This document shows, piece by piece, positions 1-4,391 of a stretch of 5,204 nucleotides of DNA. The notes beneath the pieces were generated by a model that was given only the letters and a program-made list of their open reading frames with translations, did no database searches and was not told the DNA's origin. A program made the position numbers and the translations under genes. Each line of letters opens with the position of its first letter. The stretch's first letter is position 1. The stretch spans positions 1-5,204 of the forward strand of contig CALKIW010000056.1 in assembly GCA_937995875.1 (NCBI GenBank), read 5' to 3'. This stretch comes from an uncultured Bacteroidales bacterium (GTDB lineage: Bacteria > Bacteroidota > Bacteroidia > Bacteroidales > Bacteroidaceae).

Positions 1-2
1 TG

Positions 3-38
3 CACTTAGAGAGTATGCTCAAACGGCTTGAAATCTAA
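3..38 (+). CDS. Possible 3' end of an upstream gene (partial)
   Basis: The frame starting at base 3 is open from the window edge and reads HLESMLKRLEI before TAA at 36-38. It would end 22 bases before the lipoprotein start, a normal intra-operon gap. The peptide looks like the end of an amphipathic helix, but eleven residues cannot identify a family. A second frame (base 2, ALREYAQTA, stop at 29-31) is also open, so the choice of frame is uncertain. Confidence 0.3.
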   Translation, partial: HLESMLKRLEI

Positions 39-60
39 ATCCGAAACTTGAGTAAAAATT

Positions 61-654
61 ATGAAGTATTTGTTTTTTCTTGGTGCAATCGCAGTACTCG
101 CAGTACTTGTATTCAATTCTTGTAAGACGCGTTCGAAAGGCATACCGATGCACCAGCTTTTAGAAGATGATATGCTGGGCGGCAAGCGTATCATTGTGGC
201 AACCCGGATGAAAGGCACAGAGGTGAGCGCTGCAATAGATGATTTTATTGAGCTCAGTGCCAAAAACGGAAACATTATTGACAGACCGGTTGTAAGAAAG
301 CAAGAGAACGGCGCATTCTTTATCTGTCTGCCCGACTCAACCACATACGACCAATTCTGTTATTGGGTTAACTATCTGGTTTATTCAAATGCGGATAAGC
401 GCTATAACAATAATATAACAGGATGGTATGAAGTGGCTTCCGGAGCTAAAGGGGTATGGGAAGCCTTTGCCGGCCAGCGGTTGATGGTTTATGTTCCGGA
501 AACAGATACAGAATACGACAACGTGTATCTCACTACGCAAAGCAATGCCTGCTATAAGCAGGAGTTTGCACGCAGAGCATGCTTAATTCAGCAAAGTAAT
601 ATCCACAGGGATTATTCGGACATTCCAACAGAAAACGAAGACGCTGCTGATTAA
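61..654 (+). CDS. Small lipoprotein of unknown function
   Basis: This is a 197-residue protein that I do not recognise. The N-terminus is a clear lipoprotein signal: Lys2, a hydrophobic stretch at residues 4-18, then a lipobox-like FNSC with Cys21 as the probable lipidated residue. The mature protein should therefore be membrane-anchored and face the periplasm or the cell surface. The residues after Cys21 (KTRSKG) are basic and lack the acidic export signal often seen on surface-exposed Bacteroidetes lipoproteins, so the periplasmic face is the safer guess. The mature part is soluble, with no further membrane segment. It has Tyr- and Trp-containing stretches (about 95-125) and an acidic tail (ENEDAAD), and Cys89, Cys100, Cys164 and Cys174 could form disulfides. 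ATG at 61 is chosen because it gives a complete signal and follows the A-rich leader gtaaaaatt. It is probably co-transcribed with the gene ending near base 38 and terminated at 825-870. Any function would be a guess. Confidence 0.8.
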   Translation: MKYLFFLGAIAVLAVLVFNSCKTRSKGIPMHQLLEDDMLGGKRIIVATRMKGTEVSAAIDDFIELSAKNGNIIDRPVVRKQENGAFFICLPDSTTYDQFCYWVNYLVYSNADKRYNNNITGWYEVASGAKGVWEAFAGQRLMVYVPETDTEYDNVYLTTQSNACYKQEFARRACLIQQSNIHRDYSDIPTENEDAAD

Positions 655-716
655 AGCCATATAATACAGATTCAGCCCGCTGCATACAAGCGGAGCCTTA
701 CCGGCGAATATCGAGG

Positions 717-781
717 TATACGCTGCAAAGCCCGGATAGCAGAGCGCACATGATGTGCCGCTTTGCCGGGCTCGGCGTATA
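717..781. repeat. Large imperfect inverted repeat downstream of the lipoprotein gene
   Basis: Three nested arms share one centre. TATACGC (717-723) pairs with GCGTATA (775-781). AGCCCGG (729-735) pairs with CCGGGCT (766-772). AGC-GCAC (743-749) pairs with GTGC-c-GCT (755-762) with one bulged base, around the loop ATGAT. Small internal loops separate the stems. The element lies 62 bases after the lipoprotein stop and has no T-run directly after it, so it is not a standard terminator. It could be a 3' stability hairpin, a processing site or the remains of a small palindromic repeat element. Confidence 0.65.
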
Positions 782-791
782 TGGGTATGAA

Positions 792-851
792 GCAGCATGG
801 AAAACAGGGTGCGAGGCAGCACGGAAAACAGGGTGCGAGGCAGCACGGAAA
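792..851. repeat. 24-bp tandem repeat, 2.5 copies
   Basis: Unit 1 (792-815) and unit 2 (816-839) are both 24 bases long and differ at one position (gcagcAtgg against gcagcAcgg). A third partial copy, gcagcacggaaa, covers 840-851 and then diverges. The array is non-coding as far as can be seen. It supplies the 5' arm of the adjoining terminator (AAAACAGG) twice, at 801-808 and at 825-832. Such short tandem arrays can vary in copy number between strains. Confidence 0.85.
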
Positions 852-870
852 GCCTGTTTTATGTTTTTTT
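825..870 (+). terminator. Intrinsic terminator after the lipoprotein gene
   Basis: AAAACAGG (825-832) pairs perfectly with CCTGTTTT (853-860). Directly inside, GTGC (833-836) pairs with GCAC (843-846) around a six-base loop, leaving a six-base bulge (ggaaag) on the 3' side. TTTTatgTTTTTTT follows to 870. Its position, after the lipoprotein gene and before the next promoter at 906, fits a rho-independent terminator. Confidence 0.65.
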
Positions 871-905
871 ATGAATACAAAAGTATGCAGCCGGGAATAA
901 TTTCG

Positions 906-913
906 TATCTTTG
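906..913 (+). promoter_or_regulatory. Bacteroidetes-type promoter for the helicase operon
   Basis: TATCTTTG matches the Bacteroidetes -7 element TAnnTTTG exactly and is followed by CAGCC, a common context. No TTTG is seen at the expected -33 position (about 882-886), so only the -7 half is convincing. Transcription would start near 917-920 and give a leader of about 280 bases before the helicase ATG. Confidence 0.65.
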
Positions 914-955
914 CAGCCTCGGACAATCGAGTGTTTTGTAGAATCTTTGCCTGCA

Positions 956-997
956 ATGTTTTGTTTCGCTGCCATCCGGCGACTCCTTTCATCGTAA
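956..997 (+). CDS. Possible 13-codon leader peptide
   Basis: ATG at 956 opens a frame reading MFCFAAIRRLLSS and ending at TAA 995-997, the first ATG after the predicted start of transcription. It contains paired Arg and Leu codons, as some attenuator peptides do. There is no ribosome-binding signal and no visible terminator/antiterminator pair, so the case rests on position alone. Confidence 0.2.
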   Translation: MFCFAAIRRLLSS

Positions 998-1039
998 AAA
1001 TCGATTTCAAAATCATCTTCCTTGTTTGATAAACAGGTC

Positions 1040-1076
1040 GCGAAAGTGTATGTACACGGTATCGTGACACATTCGC
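1040..1076 (+). promoter_or_regulatory. Extended stem-loop in the helicase leader
   Basis: GCGAAAGTGT (1040-1049) pairs with ACACATTCGC (1067-1076) at nine of ten positions, with one A-A mismatch at 1045/1071. A five-base bulge (1050-1054) leads into a second stem, CACG (1055-1058) with CGTG (1063-1066), closed by the loop GTAT. Thirteen pairs in 37 bases make this the strongest structure in the leader. No T-run follows, so it is not a terminator. Confidence 0.6.
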
Positions 1077-1095
1077 AGTAATATCCGTGCGGGCA

Positions 1096-1188
1096 ATGCG
1101 TCCCGGCTTCTCCCTCGTATCTTATTTGCGATATTCGCGCCACCTGTGCTGCTGCATGGTATATGCAGCCGATGAATTAAAATCATAA
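1096..1188 (+). CDS. Possible 30-codon upstream reading frame ending just before the helicase
   Basis: ATG at 1096 begins a 30-residue frame (MRPGFSLVSYLRY at the start, then SRHLCCCMVYAADELKS). It stops at TAA 1186-1188, eight bases before the helicase ATG, an arrangement compatible with translational coupling. Three consecutive Cys codons fall in the 5' arm of the 1151-1169 hairpin, so ribosome passage would open that hairpin. The composition is not typical of a protein, and no ribosome-binding sequence is seen upstream. It could easily be a chance frame. Confidence 0.22.
   Translation: MRPGFSLVSYLRYSRHLCCCMVYAADELKS
1151..1169 (+). promoter_or_regulatory. Perfect hairpin just upstream of the helicase start
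   Basis: GCTGCAT (1151-1157) and ATGCAGC (1163-1169) form a perfect 7-bp stem with a five-base loop (ggtat). It ends 27 bases before the helicase ATG, close enough to affect ribosome loading or to mark a binding site. An A/T-rich, probably unstructured stretch separates it from the start codon. Confidence 0.5.
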
Positions 1189-1196
1189 AATAAAGA

Positions 1197-2330
1197 ATGA
1201 CATTTAAAGAATTGAATATCTCGGAGCCGATACTGAAGGCTCTGGCTGAAAAAAAATACGAAAAGCCAACCCCAATACAAGAACAGGCTATACCTGTAGC
1301 GCTCAACGGCCGCGACTTACTGGGCATCGCCCAGACAGGAACAGGCAAAACAGCCGCTTTTGCCATCCCCATCATCCAACAACTTAACTTATCGTACAAC
1401 AAGAAACAACGCCGCGAAATAAAGGCATTGGTGCTTACACCAACCCGCGAGCTGGCCATACAGATAGAAGAGTGTTTCTGCGATTACTCCAAGTTTACCC
1501 CCGTGCGCTGTACAGCAATCTTCGGCGGTGTAAACCAGCGCCCGCAGGTAGAGCGGCTTAAAAGTGGCATCGACGTGCTGATAGCTACGCCGGGACGCCT
1601 GCTCGACTTGATAGCACAAGGATTTATCACGCTTGCCGGCATCCGCCATTTCGTGCTGGACGAGGCCGACCGCATGCTCGACATGGGATTCGTGCACGAC
1701 ATCAAGCGGATTCTGCCGATGTTGCCCACGCAGCGCCAGACGCTGTTTTTCTCGGCCACCATGCCACAGGCCATAGCCAATCTTTCGAAAGCCATGCTCC
1801 GCAATCCTTCGAGGGTAGAGGTAGCACCGGTATCGTCGGTGGTCGACACCATCAAGCAACAGTTGTTTTATGTAGAAAAGCCCGAGAAGACAGCCCTCTT
1901 GGTGTCGCTGCTGAAGAAGCAGGAAGACAAGTCGGTACTGGTATTCTCGCGCACCAAGCACGGTGCCGACCGCATCGCGCGCACGCTCAACAAGAAAGGC
2001 ATAGGCTGCGAGGCCATACACGGCAACAAGGCGCAGAACGCACGCCAGCGCGCGCTTACCAACTTTAAGTCGGGGCGCACGCGTGTCATCGTGGCTACCG
2101 ACATCGCAGCCCGTGGTATCGACATCTCTAATCTTGAGATGGTTATCAACTACGACCTACCCGACGTGGCAGAAACCTACGTGCACCGCATCGGCCGCAC
2201 CGGTCGCGCCGGAAATTCGGGCGTAGCACTTACCTTCTGCGCGCCAGACGAACGGGTAATGGTGAAAGACATACAAAAGCTAACGGGCAAGAAGATACCG
2301 GCAATGCAGTTGCAGGCGGCGCAGTTATAA
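1197..2330 (+). CDS. rhlE: DEAD-box ATP-dependent RNA helicase, RhlE-type
   Basis: This cytoplasmic enzyme uses ATP to unwind short RNA duplexes and remodel RNA-protein complexes. Family members act in ribosome assembly, RNA decay and cold adaptation. All helicase motifs are present in order: upstream aromatic F3 and Q motif (Y21 to Q28), motif I AQTGTGKT (45-52), Ia PTREL (82-86), GG (110-111), Ib TPGR (131-134), II DEAD (155-158), III SAT (186-188), IV around VLVFSR (247-252), V ATDIAARGID (300-309) and VI HRIGRTGRAG (330-339). At 377 residues it is the compact two-RecA-domain core with almost no C-terminal extension, as in short RhlE-like proteins. It lacks the RNA-binding domain of DeaD/CsdA or DbpA. 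RNA-binding functions may be supplied in trans by the two downstream proteins (inference). ATG at 1197 follows the A-rich aaataaaga and puts the Q motif at the usual position. It is the first gene of a three-gene operon behind a long leader. The family is certain; the rhlE subgroup is likely. Confidence 0.95.
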   Translation: MTFKELNISEPILKALAEKKYEKPTPIQEQAIPVALNGRDLLGIAQTGTGKTAAFAIPIIQQLNLSYNKKQRREIKALVLTPTRELAIQIEECFCDYSKFTPVRCTAIFGGVNQRPQVERLKSGIDVLIATPGRLLDLIAQGFITLAGIRHFVLDEADRMLDMGFVHDIKRILPMLPTQRQTLFFSATMPQAIANLSKAMLRNPSRVEVAPVSSVVDTIKQQLFYVEKPEKTALLVSLLKKQEDKSVLVFSRTKHGADRIARTLNKKGIGCEAIHGNKAQNARQRALTNFKSGRTRVIVATDIAARGIDISNLEMVINYDLPDVAETYVHRIGRTGRAGNSGVALTFCAPDERVMVKDIQKLTGKKIPAMQLQAAQL

Positions 2331-2361
2331 TCAAAATTTAAAAAACAACGAAATCCATAAC

Positions 2362-2796
2362 ATGGCAAATACATTCAACAAACGAGAGTTGGAAAAAAAG
2401 AAAAAACGGAAAAAGAAAGAGAAAGAACTGCGGAAACAGCAGCGGAAGGCCGGCGGCGTTAGCTCGTTCGAAGACATGATTGCTTACGTCGACGAAAACG
2501 GCATGCTCTGCGACACTCCCCCCGACCCACAGAACAGGCAGGAGGTAGCGGCCGAGACCATCGCCGTTTCTACACCCCGACGCGAGGAAGAAACAACAGA
2601 GCCGCTGCAAGGGCGGATAGAATATTTCAACGAGAGCAAGGGATTCGGCTTTATCAAGCAGAAGGACGGAGCCGACAAGATATTCTTCCACGTAAGCAAT
2701 GCCGAGGCCAACCTGTCGGAAGGCAGCTTGGTTACTTTCGAACTGGAAAAAAGCGACCGGGGCATGGCTGCCGTAAAGGTTGAGGCCTTGAAATAA
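2362..2796 (+). CDS. Cold-shock-domain RNA-binding protein with lysine-rich N-terminus
   Basis: The 144-residue protein has three parts. Residues 7-29 are highly basic (runs of Lys with Arg and Glu) and probably helical. Residues 30-80 form an acidic linker that includes SSFEDMIAYVDENGML (34-49). Residues 82-144 are a cold-shock domain with RNP1 KGFGFI (93-98) and RNP2 IFFHV (107-111). Cold-shock domains bind single-stranded RNA or DNA through these aromatic residues and act as RNA chaperones or antiterminators in the cytoplasm. Classic Csp proteins are only about 65-70 residues, so more than half of this protein is extra. The basic segment could add non-specific RNA or ribosome binding (inference). 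It starts 31 bases after the helicase stop with no promoter motif between, so it should share the helicase transcript. ATG at 2362 is the only start that includes the full basic segment. Confidence 0.93.
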   Translation: MANTFNKRELEKKKKRKKKEKELRKQQRKAGGVSSFEDMIAYVDENGMLCDTPPDPQNRQEVAAETIAVSTPRREEETTEPLQGRIEYFNESKGFGFIKQKDGADKIFFHVSNAEANLSEGSLVTFELEKSDRGMAAVKVEALK

Positions 2797-2834
2797 CAGA
2801 CACTCATTATTCACATTATTAATTATACAAAAAA

Positions 2835-3164
2835 ATGAACATTTACGTTTCAAATTTAAATTTCAGCACCAGAAGAGAGAGCTTCGAAGAACTGTTCGCA
2901 GCCTACGGTGAAGTGGCTTCAGCAAAAATTATCACCGACCGCGAAACAGGGCGTTCGCGCGGATTCGGTTTCGTTGAAATGCCCAACGACGAAGAGGGGC
3001 AGGCTGCAATCAATGCGCTCAACAACACCGACTTCGAAGGCAAGACGCTCTCGGTGAGCATCGCCCGCTCAAGGGAAGACCGTGGCAAGTCAGGCGGTTA
3101 CAATCGCGGCGGCTATAACAGCGGTGGCTACAATGGTGGTGGTTACAACCGAAACCGTTATTAA
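2835..3164 (+). CDS. Single-RRM RNA-binding protein with GGYN-repeat tail
   Basis: This 109-residue protein has one RNA recognition motif (about 1-80) with RNP2 IYVSNL (3-8) and RNP1 RGFGFVEM (42-49). The aromatic residues Y4, F44 and F46 are in the positions that stack on RNA bases. The tail (about 81-109) is Arg/Gly/Tyr/Asn-rich with four GGYN units (87-105) and ends NRNRY. The layout resembles the Gly-tailed Rbp proteins of cyanobacteria, several of which are cold-induced. RRM proteins of this kind are common in Bacteroidetes, which generally lack Hfq, and have been proposed as RNA regulators there. It lies 38 bases after the cold-shock gene in an A/T-rich gap with no TAnnTTTG motif, so it is probably the third gene of the operon. 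The start ATG follows a run of seven A. The domain call is secure; the RNA targets are unknown. Confidence 0.95.
   Translation: MNIYVSNLNFSTRRESFEELFAAYGEVASAKIITDRETGRSRGFGFVEMPNDEEGQAAINALNNTDFEGKTLSVSIARSREDRGKSGGYNRGGYNSGGYNGGGYNRNRY
3093..3149 (+). repeat. Coding repeat for four GGYN units
   Basis: Four near-identical 12-base GGYN units spaced by one codon (Arg, Ser, Gly) lie at the end of the RRM gene, a 15-base period. Synonymous changes between units (ggcggttac, ggcggctat, ggtggctac, ggtggttac) show selection on the peptide. Such low-complexity Gly/Tyr tails can support RNA contact or self-association. Confidence 0.8.
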
Positions 3165-3230
3165 TCCCGACTGCTCTGCCCGGCCGAAAGGCACAGGCTG
3201 ATTAATATAACTTAACGATACGTTACTTAC

Positions 3231-3299
3231 GCGGATTACCCTAAGCCCTTTTCTTCATTGAAAGAAAGCGGAGCTTCGGGTAATCCGCTTTCTTTTTTT
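3231..3299 (+). terminator. Intrinsic terminator of the RNA-helicase/RRM operon
   Basis: GCGGATTACCC (3231-3241) and GGGTAATCCGC (3278-3288) are perfect 11-bp arms, followed by tttcTTTTTTT up to 3299. Inside, AAGC (3243-3246) pairs with GCTT (3273-3276), and CTTTTCTT (3248-3255) pairs mostly with AAAGAAAG (3261-3268), giving a long rod. A competing perfect 11-bp stem also exists: AAAGAAAGCGG (3261-3271) with CCGCTTTCTTT (3285-3295). The element starts 66 bases after the RRM stop. It is the clearest terminator in the window. Confidence 0.85.
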
Positions 3300-3317
3300 G
3301 CCGAACACGGGTACTCT

Positions 3318-3334
3318 TTGCAACCGAGTTGCAA
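3318..3334. promoter_or_regulatory. Possible operator in the efflux-pump promoter
   Basis: TTGCAAC (3318-3324) and GTTGCAA (3328-3334) form a perfect 17-base inverted repeat with a three-base centre. The two TTGCAA half-sites are 11 bases apart, about one helical turn. It lies 11 bases upstream of the -7 box, where a bound dimeric repressor or activator would control the promoter. A metal-responsive regulator is a reasonable guess given the gene downstream, but no binding family can be named. Confidence 0.45.
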
Positions 3335-3345
3335 GAAACATTCCG

Positions 3346-3353
3346 TATCTTTG
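3346..3353 (+). promoter_or_regulatory. Bacteroidetes-type promoter for the cation efflux gene
   Basis: TATCTTTG matches TAnnTTTG exactly, followed by CACTC. The nearest upstream TTTG (3317-3320) is 25 bases away, longer than the usual 19-21, so the -33 element is weak or replaced by an activator site. Transcription should begin near 3358-3360, giving a leader of about 30 bases before ATG 3388. Confidence 0.7.
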
Positions 3354-3387
3354 CACTCGTATACGCACTATAAAACGATAAAAAGAT

Positions 3388-4335
3388 ATGGAACATCATC
3401 ACGACACACATCATCAAGGGCATCATCATGGCCATCATCACCACCATCATGCCCCCGTAGCCGCAGGCAGTTCGCTGCAGGGCATCTTTATCTTCTCCAT
3501 CGCGCTGAATCTGCTTTTCGTGATCATCGAGGCCGTTATCGGCTTCGTAGAGAACTCGCTGTCGCTGCTCTCCGATGCCGGGCATAACCTAAGCGACGTG
3601 TTCTCGCTGGTACTGGTGCTTATCGCATTCTATCTGGCAAAGAAGCAGTCGACCCGCAAATACACATACGGTTATAAAAAGTCGACGGTACTTATCTCGC
3701 TGCTCAATGCCATCATTCTGCTCATAGCCGTAGGCGCTATATGGATTGAAAGCATCGAGAAGCTCTGCGAACCGGCCGAGGTGAACGGGGCTGCTGTGAG
3801 CTGGACGGCCTTTGTGGGCATTCTTATCAACGGAGCCACAGCGTGGTTGCTGATGCGCGGGCAGAAGAACGACATCAATGTGCGCGGTGCGTTCCTGCAC
3901 ATGGTGGCCGACACGCTTGTATCTGTAGGCGTGGTGGTAAGCGGCATCATCATTACTTATACCGGTTGGAACATCGTCGACCCCGTGGTGTCGATTCTTA
4001 TCTCTTTCGTTATCCTCGCCTCTACATGGCGCCTGCTTTCAGAAAGTCTGAAGCTGAGCTTAGACGGCATGCCCGAGGGCATCGACCTGAGCCGTACGAT
4101 AGCAGAGATGTGCGCAGCAGAGCATGTAAAAGAGGTACACCACGTGCATATCTGGGCAATCAGCACCACGGAGAACGCCCTCACGGCACACGTCGTCGTC
4201 GACGACATCGCGCAGATGGAGAAAGTGAAGCATGCCCTCAGGCAGCGCCTGCAAGCGGCAGGCATACAGCATGCGACGCTTGAGATTGAAGCCGAGGGCA
4301 GCCGCTGCGGCGAGCACGACTGTAAGTGTGGCTGA
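3388..4335 (+). CDS. czcD: Cation diffusion facilitator, zinc efflux (CzcD/ZitB type)
   Basis: This inner-membrane, proton-coupled transporter exports zinc and related divalent metals from the cytoplasm. The 315-residue protein starts with a cytoplasmic tail holding 14 His in the first 21 residues. Six membrane segments follow at roughly 31-54, 58-83, 100-121, 137-156, 165-191 and 196-215. The transport-site residues are visible: H66 and D70 (GHNLSD) in the second segment, H171 and D175 (HMVAD) in the fifth. This HD/HD set is typical of zinc-selective members. The C-terminal cytoplasmic domain (about 216-303) contains VHHVHIW (250-256) and H268, expected to bind regulatory metal and support dimerisation. 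The tail ends in a Cys/His cluster (C307, H310, C312, C314). Length is normal for the family. ATG at 3388 follows an A-rich leader and its own promoter, so it is a single-gene unit. Family certain; zinc specificity likely; the symbol could equally be zitB. Confidence 0.95.
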   Translation: MEHHHDTHHQGHHHGHHHHHHAPVAAGSSLQGIFIFSIALNLLFVIIEAVIGFVENSLSLLSDAGHNLSDVFSLVLVLIAFYLAKKQSTRKYTYGYKKSTVLISLLNAIILLIAVGAIWIESIEKLCEPAEVNGAAVSWTAFVGILINGATAWLLMRGQKNDINVRGAFLHMVADTLVSVGVVVSGIIITYTGWNIVDPVVSILISFVILASTWRLLSESLKLSLDGMPEGIDLSRTIAEMCAAEHVKEVHHVHIWAISTTENALTAHVVVDDIAQMEKVKHALRQRLQAAGIQHATLEIEAEGSRCGEHDCKCG

Positions 4336-4349
4336 AAAGGTAGCGGTCT

Positions 4350-4368
4350 GCTGCTCTTATCGTGCAGC
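4350..4368. terminator. Weak hairpin between convergent genes
   Basis: GCTGC (4350-4354) and GCAGC (4364-4368) form a 5-bp stem with a nine-base loop in the 56-base gap between the convergent efflux and AraC-type genes. Only TTT follows on the plus strand. It may help terminate the efflux gene, but it is weak and could be chance. Confidence 0.25.
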
Positions 4369-4391
4369 TTTGCGGCATGGAGAACCGGTGG

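Larger units (their letters stand above)
914..1196 (+). promoter_or_regulatory. Long structured 5' leader of the RNA helicase operon
   Basis: No convincing full-size gene lies here on either strand. The stretch contains two clear stem-loops (1040-1076 and 1151-1169), a weaker CGGG/CCCG stem (1090-1093 with 1102-1105), a 10-base palindrome AAATCGATTT (998-1007) and two possible short reading frames (956-997, 1096-1188). The last 25 bases are A/T-rich and lack a Shine-Dalgarno motif, as is usual in Bacteroidetes. A leader this long suggests control of translation or stability of the operon mRNA. That role is inferred from length and structure only. Confidence 0.5.

Noticed and set aside
942..949. 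Second promoter-like AATCTTTG after the 906 box
   Set aside because: It lacks the conserved TA of TAnnTTTG and has no supporting upstream element.
583..1070. Minus-strand frames with repeats such as FPCCLAPC
   Set aside because: The repeated peptides simply reflect the 24-bp tandem repeat, and the frames run through a terminator and a promoter of the other strand.
704..1138. 10-base inverted match GCGAATATCG (704-713) with CGATATTCGC (1129-1138), suggestive of transposon ends
   Set aside because: There is no transposase or flanking target duplication, and a match of this length over several hundred bases could be chance.
859..1143. Minus-strand 94-residue Cys-rich open frame across the helicase leader
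   Set aside because: It overlaps the plus-strand promoter, lacks a promoter motif on its own strand and shows no recognisable domain; its Cys content is likely a by-product of the plus-strand sequence.
1389..2021. Minus-strand 210-residue open frame inside the helicase gene
   Set aside because: It lies wholly opposite a helicase with all motifs intact and encodes no recognisable domain.
3394..3450. Histidine run resembling an engineered tag
   Set aside because: The His codons are interrupted and varied, followed by native transporter sequence and preceded by a native promoter; His-rich tails are normal in this family.
4195..4206. Perfect 12-base palindrome GTCGTCGACGAC
   Set aside because: It falls in the transporter coding sequence for Val-Val-Asp-Asp and needs no extra explanation.
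3843..4283. Plus-strand Arg-rich open frame inside the efflux gene
   Set aside because: It is a frame-shifted shadow of the transporter; the Arg-rich composition follows from the local GC bias.
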